From: Chlamydiota bacterium
Lineage (GTDB): Bacteria > Chlamydiota > Chlamydiia > Chlamydiales > Rhabdochlamydiaceae
Reading direction: 5' to 3'
NCBI GenBank assembly: GCA_013288895.1
Contig: JABDAY010000015.1
Coordinates: 1-38,055, forward strand
Length of the DNA: 38,055 nt
Part shown: positions 28,342 to 36,819 of the stretch, piece by piece
How the letters are laid out: each line of letters opens with the position of its first letter
Numbering within the stretch: the stretch's first letter is position 1
Program-made: the position numbers and the translations under genes
The notes under the pieces: generated by a model
Seen by the model: the letters and a program-made list of their open reading frames with translations, nothing else
Told to the model about the DNA's origin: nothing
Databases searched by the model: none

Positions 28342-29732
28342 GATCCGTACCCGCCGCCAAGTGACTTCGTTAATTTGATCAGCGCAAGATATTGACTATA
28401 AAGAAGATCTACATCTTCTAGTTTCTTTTGAATCAATACTTCCTCGAAGGCATATTTCTCAATGAAACTATCCAAGCCAGCAAAAGATCTTAGGAGAGTC
28501 AAATCAAAGCGTATTTGCGCATTCTCAACAATCTCCTCCTGCAACCTCTTTTTCTCATAAACATCCCTGGCAAAAGAAAGAAAATCGGCCACTTCAGAGG
28601 CACTTTGTAAAAGAAGCTGATTATACGCGTAGACCGCTTCATCAAATGCAGCCTTTTTAGCCTTGACGTTTGCCCTAATGGCTCCCGCAGTAAAAATGGG
28701 GAGATTAAGTGCGGGGGTAAAGCCACCGTTTTGACTATCTGCATTAAAAATTTTAGATAAAATAACACTCTCAAATCCAAAAAAGGCGCCCAAATTGATA
28801 TTTGGATAAAAGTCGGCTTTGGCAGCACCCACCTCATCGGCAAGGGCCTCTACTCTCCATATCTCAGCCATTAAATCGGGACGTCTTGCAAGAAGATTTG
28901 CTGAAATATCATGCGGGACCGCAATAGATGGGGGAAGTAGGGGCATATCCTCATCAATCTCCAATGGAGAATCAGGACCTAGCCCCGCCAAAATATTTAC
29001 AAGATGCTGTCCAACGGCGATCTCTTCTTCAATACTAGAAAGTTGCTTTTCTGCATCAAATACCCTCTCTTGAGACAAAAGAGGTTCCAATTGAGAGTTC
29101 AAAGCGCTTTTTTCTAAAAGAGCCTGCAACTGGAATGTCTTACGTCTTACATCGACTAATCTGACTATCAGCCCATGCTTGATCAAGTTTGCTTTTAAGG
29201 CAAAATAGCCTTGAGCAAGCGCCGTTGTGGCAATCAGCGCCACTTGGGCTGCCTCTGCGGCCTCTGCTCTAGCTTTGTTTAAAGAGGCACGGAACAAATT
29301 CCTGTTTTTACCCCAAAAATCAAACTCATAAGAAAAATTCAGAGTGATGTCCAGTAGATCAGCATGGATAGGAAGCGAGGGATTGAACGCCTTATAAAGA
29401 CCATTCTTACTCAAAAACTCAGAGGTCTCTTCCACATCAAAAAAGACCAGTGGGAACAATCTTGCCCGTGCAATTTTCGACACCTCTTTTGCAGCATCAA
29501 GACGTTTTTCCACCCCTTGAATCGAAGGGTTATTCGCTAGCGCCGTAACAACCAGAGCGCTCAGCTGAGGGGAGTCAAACACCTCCCACCAATCTTTGCT
29601 AGGCCACTCTCCTTGCATGAAACCCGCCGTCTCAATACACGGTGTCTCCAGCACATTTTCCTGTTTTTCCCTGTCTGACATCGAAATACACGATGCCAAA
29701 AACACAAGTGCCACCATTCCGCCAAAGCGCAT
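28338..29732 (-). CDS. Outer membrane efflux lipoprotein, NodT/TolC family
   Basis: LASC lipobox; WPSKDWWEVFDSPQLSALVVTALANNPSIQ; LLARRPDLMAEIWRVEALADEVGAAKADFYPNINLGAF. Confidence 0.9.
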   Translation of the reverse strand: MRFGGMVALVFLASCISMSDREKQENVLETPCIETAGFMQGEWPSKDWWEVFDSPQLSALVVTALANNPSIQGVEKRLDAAKEVSKIARARLFPLVFFDVEETSEFLSKNGLYKAFNPSLPIHADLLDITLNFSYEFDFWGKNRNLFRASLNKARAEAAEAAQVALIATTALAQGYFALKANLIKHGLIVRLVDVRRKTFQLQALLEKSALNSQLEPLLSQERVFDAEKQLSSIEEEIAVGQHLVNILAGLGPDSPLEIDEDMPLLPPSIAVPHDISANLLARRPDLMAEIWRVEALADEVGAAKADFYPNINLGAFFGFESVILSKIFNADSQNGGFTPALNLPIFTAGAIRANVKAKKAAFDEAVYAYNQLLLQSASEVADFLSFARDVYEKKRLQEEIVENAQIRFDLTLLRSFAGLDSFIEKYAFEEVLIQKKLEDVDLLYSQYLALIKLTKSLGGGYGS

Positions 29733-29795
29733 GCAAACCATATAGTAAATACTTTATTCGAGAGATAACTCATGTTACTTAAATATTCAAGAGAA

Positions 29796-29906
29796 GATCG
29801 GGCACGCACGCGGGCACGGGCACGGGCACGAAAGAGGGAGGGAAGAAGAGACCTCAGAGCCTTCTTTCTTTCGTGCCCGTGCCCGTGCCCGCGTGCGTGC
29901 CCGATC
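29796..29906. repeat. Palindromic element E3 (GGGCAC version; 3 and 3 GGGCAC copies)
   Basis: gatcgggcacgcacgc(gggcac)3gaaagaggg ... tttcgtgcccgtgcccgtgcccgcgtgcgtgcccgatc; begins 6 bp beyond the stop at 29913. Confidence 0.96.
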
Positions 29907-29912
29907 TTCTCT

Positions 29913-30737
29913 TCAGAATGCGTAGCAGAATTTGAAGCTCCATCCCTGCAAGAATATGTCTCCTTGATTAGAGAAGAAGGAATCTTTGGAAGTGAAGTGG
30001 ACGAGCTGGTTTTGATTGAAGTAAAAATGGTTCTCCCAGGCCCAGGCTAGGGAAAAATTGCCTAGCTCCCATTTGGGGCCAAGAGCAAGATCAACGATGG
30101 AAGCTGTCTGATTAAATGTATTGCGTACTCTATAGTCATTATGCTCATGTAAATAAAATTGTCCGGCTAAAAGAGAGTAGGCTGTATCAAAGTTAAGGGA
30201 GAATTCTCTGAATAAGTACCATTCTCCATTGAGCCCTCCCATGAGTCCCATCCCCCAAAACTTGTTTTTTGAGGTGAAGCACTCTTCATCTCCATAATTG
30301 ACATTAAATTTTTGTCTAATCCATGCGGTGCGCGCCCCAAAGTGGGGCCTTAGGTGAAAACAGGAGGTGTTAAAGGAGTAGCGGAGGAGCTCTAAATCGA
30401 TGACGCCTAAGTGAAGACGCCAATGCGTTTTTTCTTTGTCGAATACGCCCACTGACCAGGAAGGGTAAATCACTCCCTTGTTTTCGCTCCAAGCGTTGTT
30501 ATGGATATGTGTGTATCTTAATTCTATGTCCCAAAAGTCATGGGGAAGGGCGTAGCCAAATCCCACACGGAATCCCCAGGCATATTCAAATTCAGGATTA
30601 AGGACTTTCCCATTTGCAATCCCAATTGGCAGTCCATTTTCTTGTGCCTTCAGATATATCCCTGAGGCGGTAGTAGTGACTTCTGCAGAGAGGATTCCTT
30701 TTTGAGTGAAAAGGCAGCATAAAACTGGAAATAACAA
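29913..30737 (-). CDS. MOMP-like outer membrane protein with uncertain/displaced start
   Basis: GFRVGFGYALPHDFWDIELRYTHIHNNAWS motif and C-terminal Phe. No ATG between the upstream terminator and the domain; TTG at 30737 is the best candidate start; palindrome P2 copy 2 lies directly upstream. Confidence 0.6.
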   Translation of the reverse strand: MLFPVLCCLFTQKGILSAEVTTTASGIYLKAQENGLPIGIANGKVLNPEFEYAWGFRVGFGYALPHDFWDIELRYTHIHNNAWSENKGVIYPSWSVGVFDKEKTHWRLHLGVIDLELLRYSFNTSCFHLRPHFGARTAWIRQKFNVNYGDEECFTSKNKFWGMGLMGGLNGEWYLFREFSLNFDTAYSLLAGQFYLHEHNDYRVRNTFNQTASIVDLALGPKWELGNFSLAWAWENHFYFNQNQLVHFTSKDSFFSNQGDIFLQGWSFKFCYAF

Positions 30738-30754
30738 ACGAACAAAATTTAAAA

Positions 30755-30955
30755 GAGAAAATTTAAATAATAATTTTCTCTGCGTCCTCTGCGGCTCAGT
30801 CTTCACTCTGCGCTGATGGAGTTTGGTATTCAGCCAATAAGTCGGAGTCTTATTATCTAAATGTTGAATTTCATCAGCGCAGAGTAAAGACTGAGCCGCA
30901 GAGGACGCAGAGAAAGGAAAAATAATTTTTTCAAATTTTGAAGTTACTTTGGTAT
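30755..30955. repeat. Long palindromic element P2, copy 2 (arms 30778-30818 and 30872-30912)
   Basis: ctctgcgtcctctgcggctcagtcttcactctgcgctgatg ... catcagcgcagagtaaagactgagccgcagaggacgcagag; reverse-oriented flanks aattttttcaaattttgaagttactttggtat. Confidence 0.92.
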
Positions 30956-30992
30956 AAAAAAAACCTGGGATCAGAAATCTGATCCCAGGTTT
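30956..30992 (-). terminator. Intrinsic terminator of the MOMP-like gene at 31018
   Basis: Minus strand: aaacctgggatcagatttctgatcccaggttttttt. Confidence 0.88.
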
Positions 30993-31017
30993 GGTATAGT
31001 TTAAATTATTCAAGCGA

Positions 31018-32124
31018 TTAGAAATCGATTTGAACGTTTAGTGCCCAACCTTCAAATGAGATATCTCCTTGATTAGAGACAAAAACCCCTTGCTCAAGAG
31101 AATCTGTGAATTTGATGAATTGGTTTTGGCCAAAGTACATATGCTGTTCCCAGCCCCCTTGAATTCTCAAGCGGAATGTGTCACAACTAAACATCTCTTC
31201 CCAACGAAGGCCAGCAGCGAGATCGGTGATAGCTCTTCCAATGGTAAAGTTATCTTTAACTTTTAAGTTTGTTGTTTTACTAGTTGGGGTGATAGCGTAC
31301 TCTCTATCACGGAGTGTGTAATATCCATAAAGAAGAGCAATATCTCCATTAGCATAGATGCTCCAGCCTTCACTAAATTTCCACTCAGTCTCAAGTCCAC
31401 CCATGAGGCCGATGCCCCAGAAGTTGCTACTCATTTTTGGTTCAAGTGTAGTCATTGCACCAGAAACTAAATAGTCATATTCAGTTGTCAAAGTTTGAGA
31501 GAGCCATGCAGTTTTTAAGCCGCCAAATGGTCTTAATGTCAAGCATCTGCTAACAAAGAATTCTCTTCCTAATTCCAGATCAATCACATTTAAGTGCAGT
31601 TTCCAATGGGCTTCTGCTTCATTAGCCGACATTGCAGGTGACATAACAGCTGGATTGGTAAATGCTGGAATTAAGGTGCCCCCGATAGGAACAAATGTTT
31701 CACTGTGCTCATGTCCATAATACCATGTATAATTTGCAAAAACATCCCATCCATCATGATCAAGATTATATCCAACACCCACTTTAAAGCCTGGTCTCCA
31801 ATCTGGACGAACATTTTTAATTTGTCCGCCAGTGAGTGTTCCTCCTACACCTAATCCTGCGAAAGTACCGCCATTATTCTTGATCACATAGCCAAGACCA
31901 TTTTCATGGCATCTCCAATAGATGAAATCAGCGCTGATGAAAAGATCTGCTCCATCATCTACGGTTGGCCTTGCTGCAGGATTGATCATCCCGTTGCAAC
32001 CTTTTTTCTGCTCGAGTACAGTAACTCTGTTTTCTAGGTTTCTCAATTGTGCATCGTCATAGTCAGCATTCACAATTCCTGTAAATGCAACCAGAGACGC
32101 AACAAGCGAAAGTAGTTTTTGCAT
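31018..32124 (-). CDS. MOMP-like outer membrane protein (Lpg1974-type)
   Basis: MQKLLSLVASLVAFTGIVNA signal; RNLENRVTVLEQKKG coiled coil; DLFISADFIYWRCHENGLGYV; GVGYNLDHDGWDVFANYTWYYGHEHS. Confidence 0.9.
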   Translation of the reverse strand: MQKLLSLVASLVAFTGIVNADYDDAQLRNLENRVTVLEQKKGCNGMINPAARPTVDDGADLFISADFIYWRCHENGLGYVIKNNGGTFAGLGVGGTLTGGQIKNVRPDWRPGFKVGVGYNLDHDGWDVFANYTWYYGHEHSETFVPIGGTLIPAFTNPAVMSPAMSANEAEAHWKLHLNVIDLELGREFFVSRCLTLRPFGGLKTAWLSQTLTTEYDYLVSGAMTTLEPKMSSNFWGIGLMGGLETEWKFSEGWSIYANGDIALLYGYYTLRDREYAITPTSKTTNLKVKDNFTIGRAITDLAAGLRWEEMFSCDTFRLRIQGGWEQHMYFGQNQFIKFTDSLEQGVFVSNQGDISFEGWALNVQIDF

Positions 32125-32240
32125 AACGAATTCCCCTGGGTTATCCCAAACAAATAGCTTGGGAGTAATTTGTGATTTACTCTAGATTTTTTAACCTATT
32201 GTGGTCAACATAAAAGTTATATTCTTAGAAAAGGGAAAAA

Positions 32241-32344
32241 GATCGGGCACGCACGCGGGCACGGGCACGAAAGAGGGAAAGGCTAAAGCTCTCTTCTCTT
32301 TCCGGATTTCGTGCCCGTGCCCGTGCCCGCGTGCGTGCCCGATC
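32241..32344. repeat. Palindromic element E4 (GGGCAC version; 2 and 3 GGGCAC copies)
   Basis: gatcgggcacgcacgcgggcacgggcacgaaagaggg ... tttcgtgcccgtgcccgtgcccgcgtgcgtgcccgatc; 20 bp past the sctT stop. Confidence 0.96.
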
Positions 32345-32364
32345 TTCTCTTCTCCTATCTTATC

Positions 32365-33195
32365 TTACATTCTTAGAGATGGAAGGACACTGTTCATACC
32401 TTTTATCCACAGAAGAGATTGATTTCCCATTTGTTGAAGAATAAAAAACCAACCTAAACAAAGCAAAGCTAACCCTACAAACGATTTTAGAGACAATCCT
32501 AAGAATGCAATTTGCACTTGAGGCGCAAGCCTGTTTGCAATTCCCAAAAACATTTCTGTCATTAAAATAGAGACAAGAGAAGGTGCTGCAAGCTGAATAG
32601 AAAGAGCTGTGACTTTGTTTAACGTTCCCATGACGACTTGCCAAATGGGGAGAGAGGAATTAAAGAAACTGGGATTGATAAATTGATCAGCGGGAACAAT
32701 ATTATAAGATTGTAAAATGCTATCTAAATAAAGAAAAGGGCCCCCTACTTGAAAGAAAACAAGAATCATAACGTAATTAAAAAATAAGCCAATGGATGAG
32801 GTCTGTGTCTGCATTGTGGGTTCTGTTATTTGAAGAGATGAGGCTCCCCGTTGAAAATCGATCAGGTTTCCGGCTGATTCTAAAATTAAAAAAGGAAGAG
32901 CTCCAAATAGCGCCAAAATGATCCCAACGAAAAGCTCTTTGATCATATACCCGATATAGTTTGCATCAAATGCCACTACGTGGGTGTTTGTGAGGATGAT
33001 ATGGGGAAGCAAAATGACAACAAGCGCAAGTGCAAGACCCATCTTTGCTCCCCCAGGGAGCTTGGCACCTAAAAACGGAACAATAGAAATAATGGGAGCT
33101 ATTCTCATAAGCGTTAAAAAAAGGAGGGCTAATAAGGAAATCGGAGGGATATCCTTAAAACTTGTCATGTATGTGAGGTAATCAGTCGTATCCAC
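32365..33195 (-). CDS. sctT: Type III secretion export apparatus protein SctT
   Basis: FliR/SctT-like hydrophobic protein: MRIAPIISIVPFLGAKLPGGAKMGLALALVVILLP; downstream of sctR and sctS. Confidence 0.9.
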   Translation of the reverse strand: MDTTDYLTYMTSFKDIPPISLLALLFLTLMRIAPIISIVPFLGAKLPGGAKMGLALALVVILLPHIILTNTHVVAFDANYIGYMIKELFVGIILALFGALPFLILESAGNLIDFQRGASSLQITEPTMQTQTSSIGLFFNYVMILVFFQVGGPFLYLDSILQSYNIVPADQFINPSFFNSSLPIWQVVMGTLNKVTALSIQLAAPSLVSILMTEMFLGIANRLAPQVQIAFLGLSLKSFVGLALLCLGWFFILQQMGNQSLLWIKGMNSVLPSLRM

Positions 33196-33198
33196 CGC

Positions 33199-33471
33199 TT
33201 AGTATATCCATTTCGGAAAGTTGACAAATATCGTATTTGTGAAGTGGGTCATTTGTGCACCAAGCCACCCTCCCAAGAGCATGATTGTCACAATCACGGC
33301 AACTAGCTTCACGGTAAATGAAAGCGTTTGTTCTTGAATCTGCGTCGCCGCCTGAAAAATAGCAACCATAAGGCCCAGCACCATACTAATTAAAATAGGA
33401 GGCCCAGAAAGGATCAAGATGAGCAATAATGCCTGATAAGCGAGTTGATAAACTTCTGAAGAAAATGTCAT
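33199..33471 (-). CDS. sctS: Type III secretion export apparatus protein SctS
   Basis: 90 aa, two TM; ILSGPPILISMVLGLMVAIFQAATQIQEQTLSFTVKL. Confidence 0.95.
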   Translation of the reverse strand: MTFSSEVYQLAYQALLLILILSGPPILISMVLGLMVAIFQAATQIQEQTLSFTVKLVAVIVTIMLLGGWLGAQMTHFTNTIFVNFPKWIY

Positions 33472-33486
33472 ATGCTTCGGAGGCTC

Positions 33487-34293
33487 CTACCTAAAAGTCA
33501 TTACAAGGCCTTGGATGATTAAAGTCCAGCCATCAACCATAACCAAGAGGAGGAGTTTGAGAGGAAGGGCAATGGTAAGTGGAGAAAGCATCATCATACC
33601 CATGGCAAGCAAAATATTCGACGTTACAAGGTCGATCACAAAGAAGGGCAAATAAATCAAAACCCCAATTTCAAAGGCAGCCTTTAATTGTGATGTAATA
33701 AATGATGGGAGGACAATAATAAAATCTGTGGGTTTTAGGCTCTCCTTGTATCCTTCAGGAAAAGATTTATAGGCGAGCTGGTAAAAACTTTGTATGTGTT
33801 TGGGAGTGGTATTTCTCTCCAAAAACTGCTTTAGAGGCTCTTTTGCCCTATCTGCAATTCCCATAATAAAAGCCGCAGTCGGCGCCGATACGAGCTCAGT
33901 TGGAGCCTCTTTTTTAATATAATCTTCTGACGCATTGTACATTGCCACTCCGGTGGGAAACATCACATATACTGTCATGAGAAGTGCAATTCCTGTAAGA
34001 ACCGCGTTAGGCGGAGATTGTTGTACGCCAAGTGCATTGCGTAAAAGGGAAAGAACGATTACTATTTTTACATAAGAGCTGAGAAGCATGATCGCATAGG
34101 GAAGGATCGCAAGACCGGCAAGCACAGCCATCTGTGAGATTAGCGGCGGAGCATTCCCCCCCTCCGACACACCGACATTGCCAAGAGGATTGGGTGCAAG
34201 CGTTGGCGTTGCCTCTTGTGCAAAAACAGCTGTCGTAAACGCAACGCAAAGAGCAATCAATAAGAGGATGAATAAAGATTTTTTGTTTCTCAT
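33487..34293 (-). CDS. sctR: Type III secretion export apparatus protein SctR
   Basis: SSYVKIVIVLSLLRNALGVQQSPPNAVLTGIALLMTVYVM; start moved to ATG at 34293, overlapping the sctL stop. Confidence 0.95.
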   Translation of the reverse strand: MRNKKSLFILLLIALCVAFTTAVFAQEATPTLAPNPLGNVGVSEGGNAPPLISQMAVLAGLAILPYAIMLLSSYVKIVIVLSLLRNALGVQQSPPNAVLTGIALLMTVYVMFPTGVAMYNASEDYIKKEAPTELVSAPTAAFIMGIADRAKEPLKQFLERNTTPKHIQSFYQLAYKSFPEGYKESLKPTDFIIVLPSFITSQLKAAFEIGVLIYLPFFVIDLVTSNILLAMGMMMLSPLTIALPLKLLLLVMVDGWTLIIQGLVMTFR

Positions 34294-34910
34294 CACATGT
34301 ACCGCTTGAAGGCAGCTTCGAGAGCCCTCCATTGATTTTCGAGTGTGGCGTTAATGATCCCTTTTTCCGTTTCAATAATGCAGCCACCCTTTGAAATATC
34401 TCCCCTCTCTTGAACGGTAAAACTGTCAACTTGTTCGAACAGAGCTTTAAGTTGAGGTTTTTCTTTTTCTAACATCTCTCTATCTTCTTTGTTCACATAG
34501 ACATTGATCCGTCTATTTTGAGTTACTGGGGCCAAGGCCTGAATAACAATGTCAACAATGGTGTCCGGATGAAGCTCTAATTCTTTTGCCACAATTTTTT
34601 TTGCAGCTTTGAGAGCTATAGGAATTATTTGATCTAACGCATTATTTTTAATTTTTTGCAATTCTTGATCAACATAAAGAATATGTTCATTAAATTTGCC
34701 AAGACCTGTATCAAAGCCATTCTTTTCGGCTTCTTCTTTGAGCTCTTTGCATTTTTCCTTTGTCTCTTCTAAGAGCTGCTCTGCATCTTCTCTGGCCTTA
34801 TCAACTATTTCTTTTCCTTCGACGAGCAAACTAAATTCTGCTGCGGGGATGACTTTTTCATCCTCAGAAACATGGACATCGCCTTGGTAAACAAGAGAAA
34901 AGAATTTCAT
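34293..34910 (-). CDS. sctL: Type III secretion ATPase regulator/stator SctL
   Basis: FliH/HrpE-like helical protein between sctJ/K and sctR; KKIVAKELELHPDTIVDIVIQAL. Confidence 0.85.
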   Translation of the reverse strand: MKFFSLVYQGDVHVSEDEKVIPAAEFSLLVEGKEIVDKAREDAEQLLEETKEKCKELKEEAEKNGFDTGLGKFNEHILYVDQELQKIKNNALDQIIPIALKAAKKIVAKELELHPDTIVDIVIQALAPVTQNRRINVYVNKEDREMLEKEKPQLKALFEQVDSFTVQERGDISKGGCIIETEKGIINATLENQWRALEAAFKRYM

Positions 34911-35764
34911 AGTCTCAGATTTTGTATGTTAGGGATTAAATCTGCAACCTGAAAAGAAAGAATAGATGATGCCCTCCGCTCTACTGGGGTGCAAAACGCG
35001 GTTAATGTCTTTCCCTTTTCCGTATCAAATTTATGGGTCACATACCAAATAAGGCTTTCATTGTGTCCATTCAAGGCTTTTGCCAACCGATTCATTCCGC
35101 GCTGCAATAATAGGGTTTTAAAGCCTTTAGGATCACCATCCCATTTGGCAAGCCCCATTGGTTTAAACACAATCGGTTCTTTTTGTTGCGTTACCATCTT
35201 TAGATAAAGCTGCTCATGCTGTGATAAAATACCCATGATTTGTTTAATCTTGGAGGTGTCGATAATTAAACGCATCTCAACGGAAAGGTCTCGGAGCCCC
35301 AAAAAAGATGTCAGGAGGACGAGCCGCTCTGTATTTAAGCTCAAAAGCTCATTTAATGGATCTTCAGGCAGGCAAGCAAGAGGCAAAACCTCCTTGCCTC
35401 CTAGAAATTCTTCTACAAGGGTACTTCGTATAAATTTTTGCCCCAAATGGGATAAGGTGTAAAGGCCATTTGTAAAAAGGAGAGCTTTTTTTAACCCTTT
35501 TACCTGCTCTGGATTAAGGGCTGATAAAAACAGCCGGATCTCATCTTCAGAGCGGCTTCGAATCAGAGGAGCTAGCCATGAATAGTGGACCTGATTTAAC
35601 ACATCTGCGCCTTCAAATCCTACTGAAGGATCCCCAAATGTAGTGGTAAAATTTTTAACCAGAATTTGTTTATCTTCCGGAAGGCAACTCACAAGCTCAT
35701 CCCTTTTTTCAAGATTGCACTTCTGCAAAAACTTATGAAAAACAATCCAACTTGTTTGGTTCAT
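34907..35764 (-). CDS. Putative type III secretion SctK-like protein
   Basis: Located between sctJ and sctL with overlapping ends, as in chlamydial sct loci. Confidence 0.65.
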   Translation of the reverse strand: MNQTSWIVFHKFLQKCNLEKRDELVSCLPEDKQILVKNFTTTFGDPSVGFEGADVLNQVHYSWLAPLIRSRSEDEIRLFLSALNPEQVKGLKKALLFTNGLYTLSHLGQKFIRSTLVEEFLGGKEVLPLACLPEDPLNELLSLNTERLVLLTSFLGLRDLSVEMRLIIDTSKIKQIMGILSQHEQLYLKMVTQQKEPIVFKPMGLAKWDGDPKGFKTLLLQRGMNRLAKALNGHNESLIWYVTHKFDTEKGKTLTAFCTPVERRASSILSFQVADLIPNIQNLRL

Positions 35765-36672
35765 TCAGGGGGATTCTCTTTTGTTTCAGGTTTAGTTTCT
35801 GTTTCAATGGGTTTAATAGCAAAAAATTTTTTAAAGCCCCCCTTTTGCCTTAAAACAGGGTAGAACTTCCAAATAAACCAACCTATGACAAGTGCCAGCA
35901 CAATGCTAAGTATTGTGAAAACTGCGAAAACCATTCTAAATTTACTTGCCGATTCTTTACTCATGACAATTGACCAGATGCTGACATATTCTTTTGATCT
36001 GGGCATGATCGATTCAGTCATAGGATGGAGTGTCACATCTGTAAATCTTGAACGATCAGAAATGACGGTCACATCGTTAATATCCAGTCCATTGACCGCC
36101 GATGCTACTAATCTTTTTATTTTCGTCACAAGGTGGCTATTGGGGTCGTCGATAATCCCTTGATGTTTGACATAAACGGAAGCGGTCACCTTCTGAATAG
36201 GCGCTGGAGCTGCCCCAGGTACAGGCAAAGCCGTTGTTTCGCTTGGAAAAGAAAGTTGCACATCCGCATCAATCACTCCGTCAATTTTCCTAATCGTATT
36301 TGCAATCTGCTCTGCAAGCCCAGCCTGATAACGGATGGTCTCCTCCTTATCAGTGGTCATCAGGCCACCCCCGGCAAAAAGGGTGAGCAAAGTGGTTCCC
36401 TTTCTTCTTGGCAATCCGTTTTGATTCAATATTGCCATGGCATCGGTCGTCCTCCCTTCTTCTACCTCAATGCTCCACAAAGCTGGACCGCCTCCTCCAC
36501 CAACCTGGGTGCTAACAGAGGGGATCTTTGTAGCAGGAATATTTTTACTCGCAAGAAAAACAATAATCTCATTGGCCTCCCTCTCATCGACATCATTCAC
36601 AATAATGCTATTTGTCGCACAGCCCGTAAGCAGAACCAACACACAAAAAAGCCAAGAAACTAAAGTACGCAT
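35761..36672 (-). CDS. sctJ: Type III secretion inner membrane ring lipoprotein SctJ
   Basis: LLTGC lipobox; ANEIIVFLASKNIPATKI; AGLAEQIANTIRKIDGVIDADVQLSFP; C-terminal TM. Confidence 0.95.
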   Translation of the reverse strand: MRTLVSWLFCVLVLLTGCATNSIIVNDVDEREANEIIVFLASKNIPATKIPSVSTQVGGGGGPALWSIEVEEGRTTDAMAILNQNGLPRRKGTTLLTLFAGGGLMTTDKEETIRYQAGLAEQIANTIRKIDGVIDADVQLSFPSETTALPVPGAAPAPIQKVTASVYVKHQGIIDDPNSHLVTKIKRLVASAVNGLDINDVTVISDRSRFTDVTLHPMTESIMPRSKEYVSIWSIVMSKESASKFRMVFAVFTILSIVLALVIGWFIWKFYPVLRQKGGFKKFFAIKPIETETKPETKENPPE

Positions 36673-36746
36673 GCAAATATCCTCATTTTACCTTCAGAAT
36701 GCAAAAGAACAGAACAAAACTCAAGTCTTTTCGTCAGATAAGAGAA

Positions 36747-36790
36747 GATCGGGCACGCACGCGGGCACGGGCACGGGCACGAAAGAGGGA
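36747..36790. repeat. Half palindromic element E5 (one GGGCAC arm only)
   Basis: gatcgggcacgcacgc(gggcac)3gaaagaggg with no complementary arm nearby. Confidence 0.92.
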
Positions 36791-36815
36791 AAAAAAGCCC
36801 CATGGACACTGGGCT
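36786..36815 (-). terminator. Intrinsic terminator of the gene at 36820
   Basis: Minus strand: aagcccagtgtccatggggctttttttccc. Confidence 0.75.
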
Positions 36816-36819
36816 TCAT

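Noticed and set aside
16899-32344. GGGCAC palindromes as ordinary rho-independent terminators
   Set aside because: They lack a U-tract after the stem, two lie inside operons, and genuine terminators with T-runs occur separately in the window.
34007-34429. 140-aa ORF overlapping sctR/sctL
   Set aside because: Alternate frame within conserved T3SS genes; Cys/Ser-rich noise.
36133-36663. 176-aa plus-strand ORF opposite sctJ
   Set aside because: Antisense to a confidently assigned gene; no start-site signal or domain.
16899-36790. CRISPR array
   Set aside because: GGGCAC repeats are palindromes dispersed kilobases apart at gene ends, without regular spacers or cas genes.
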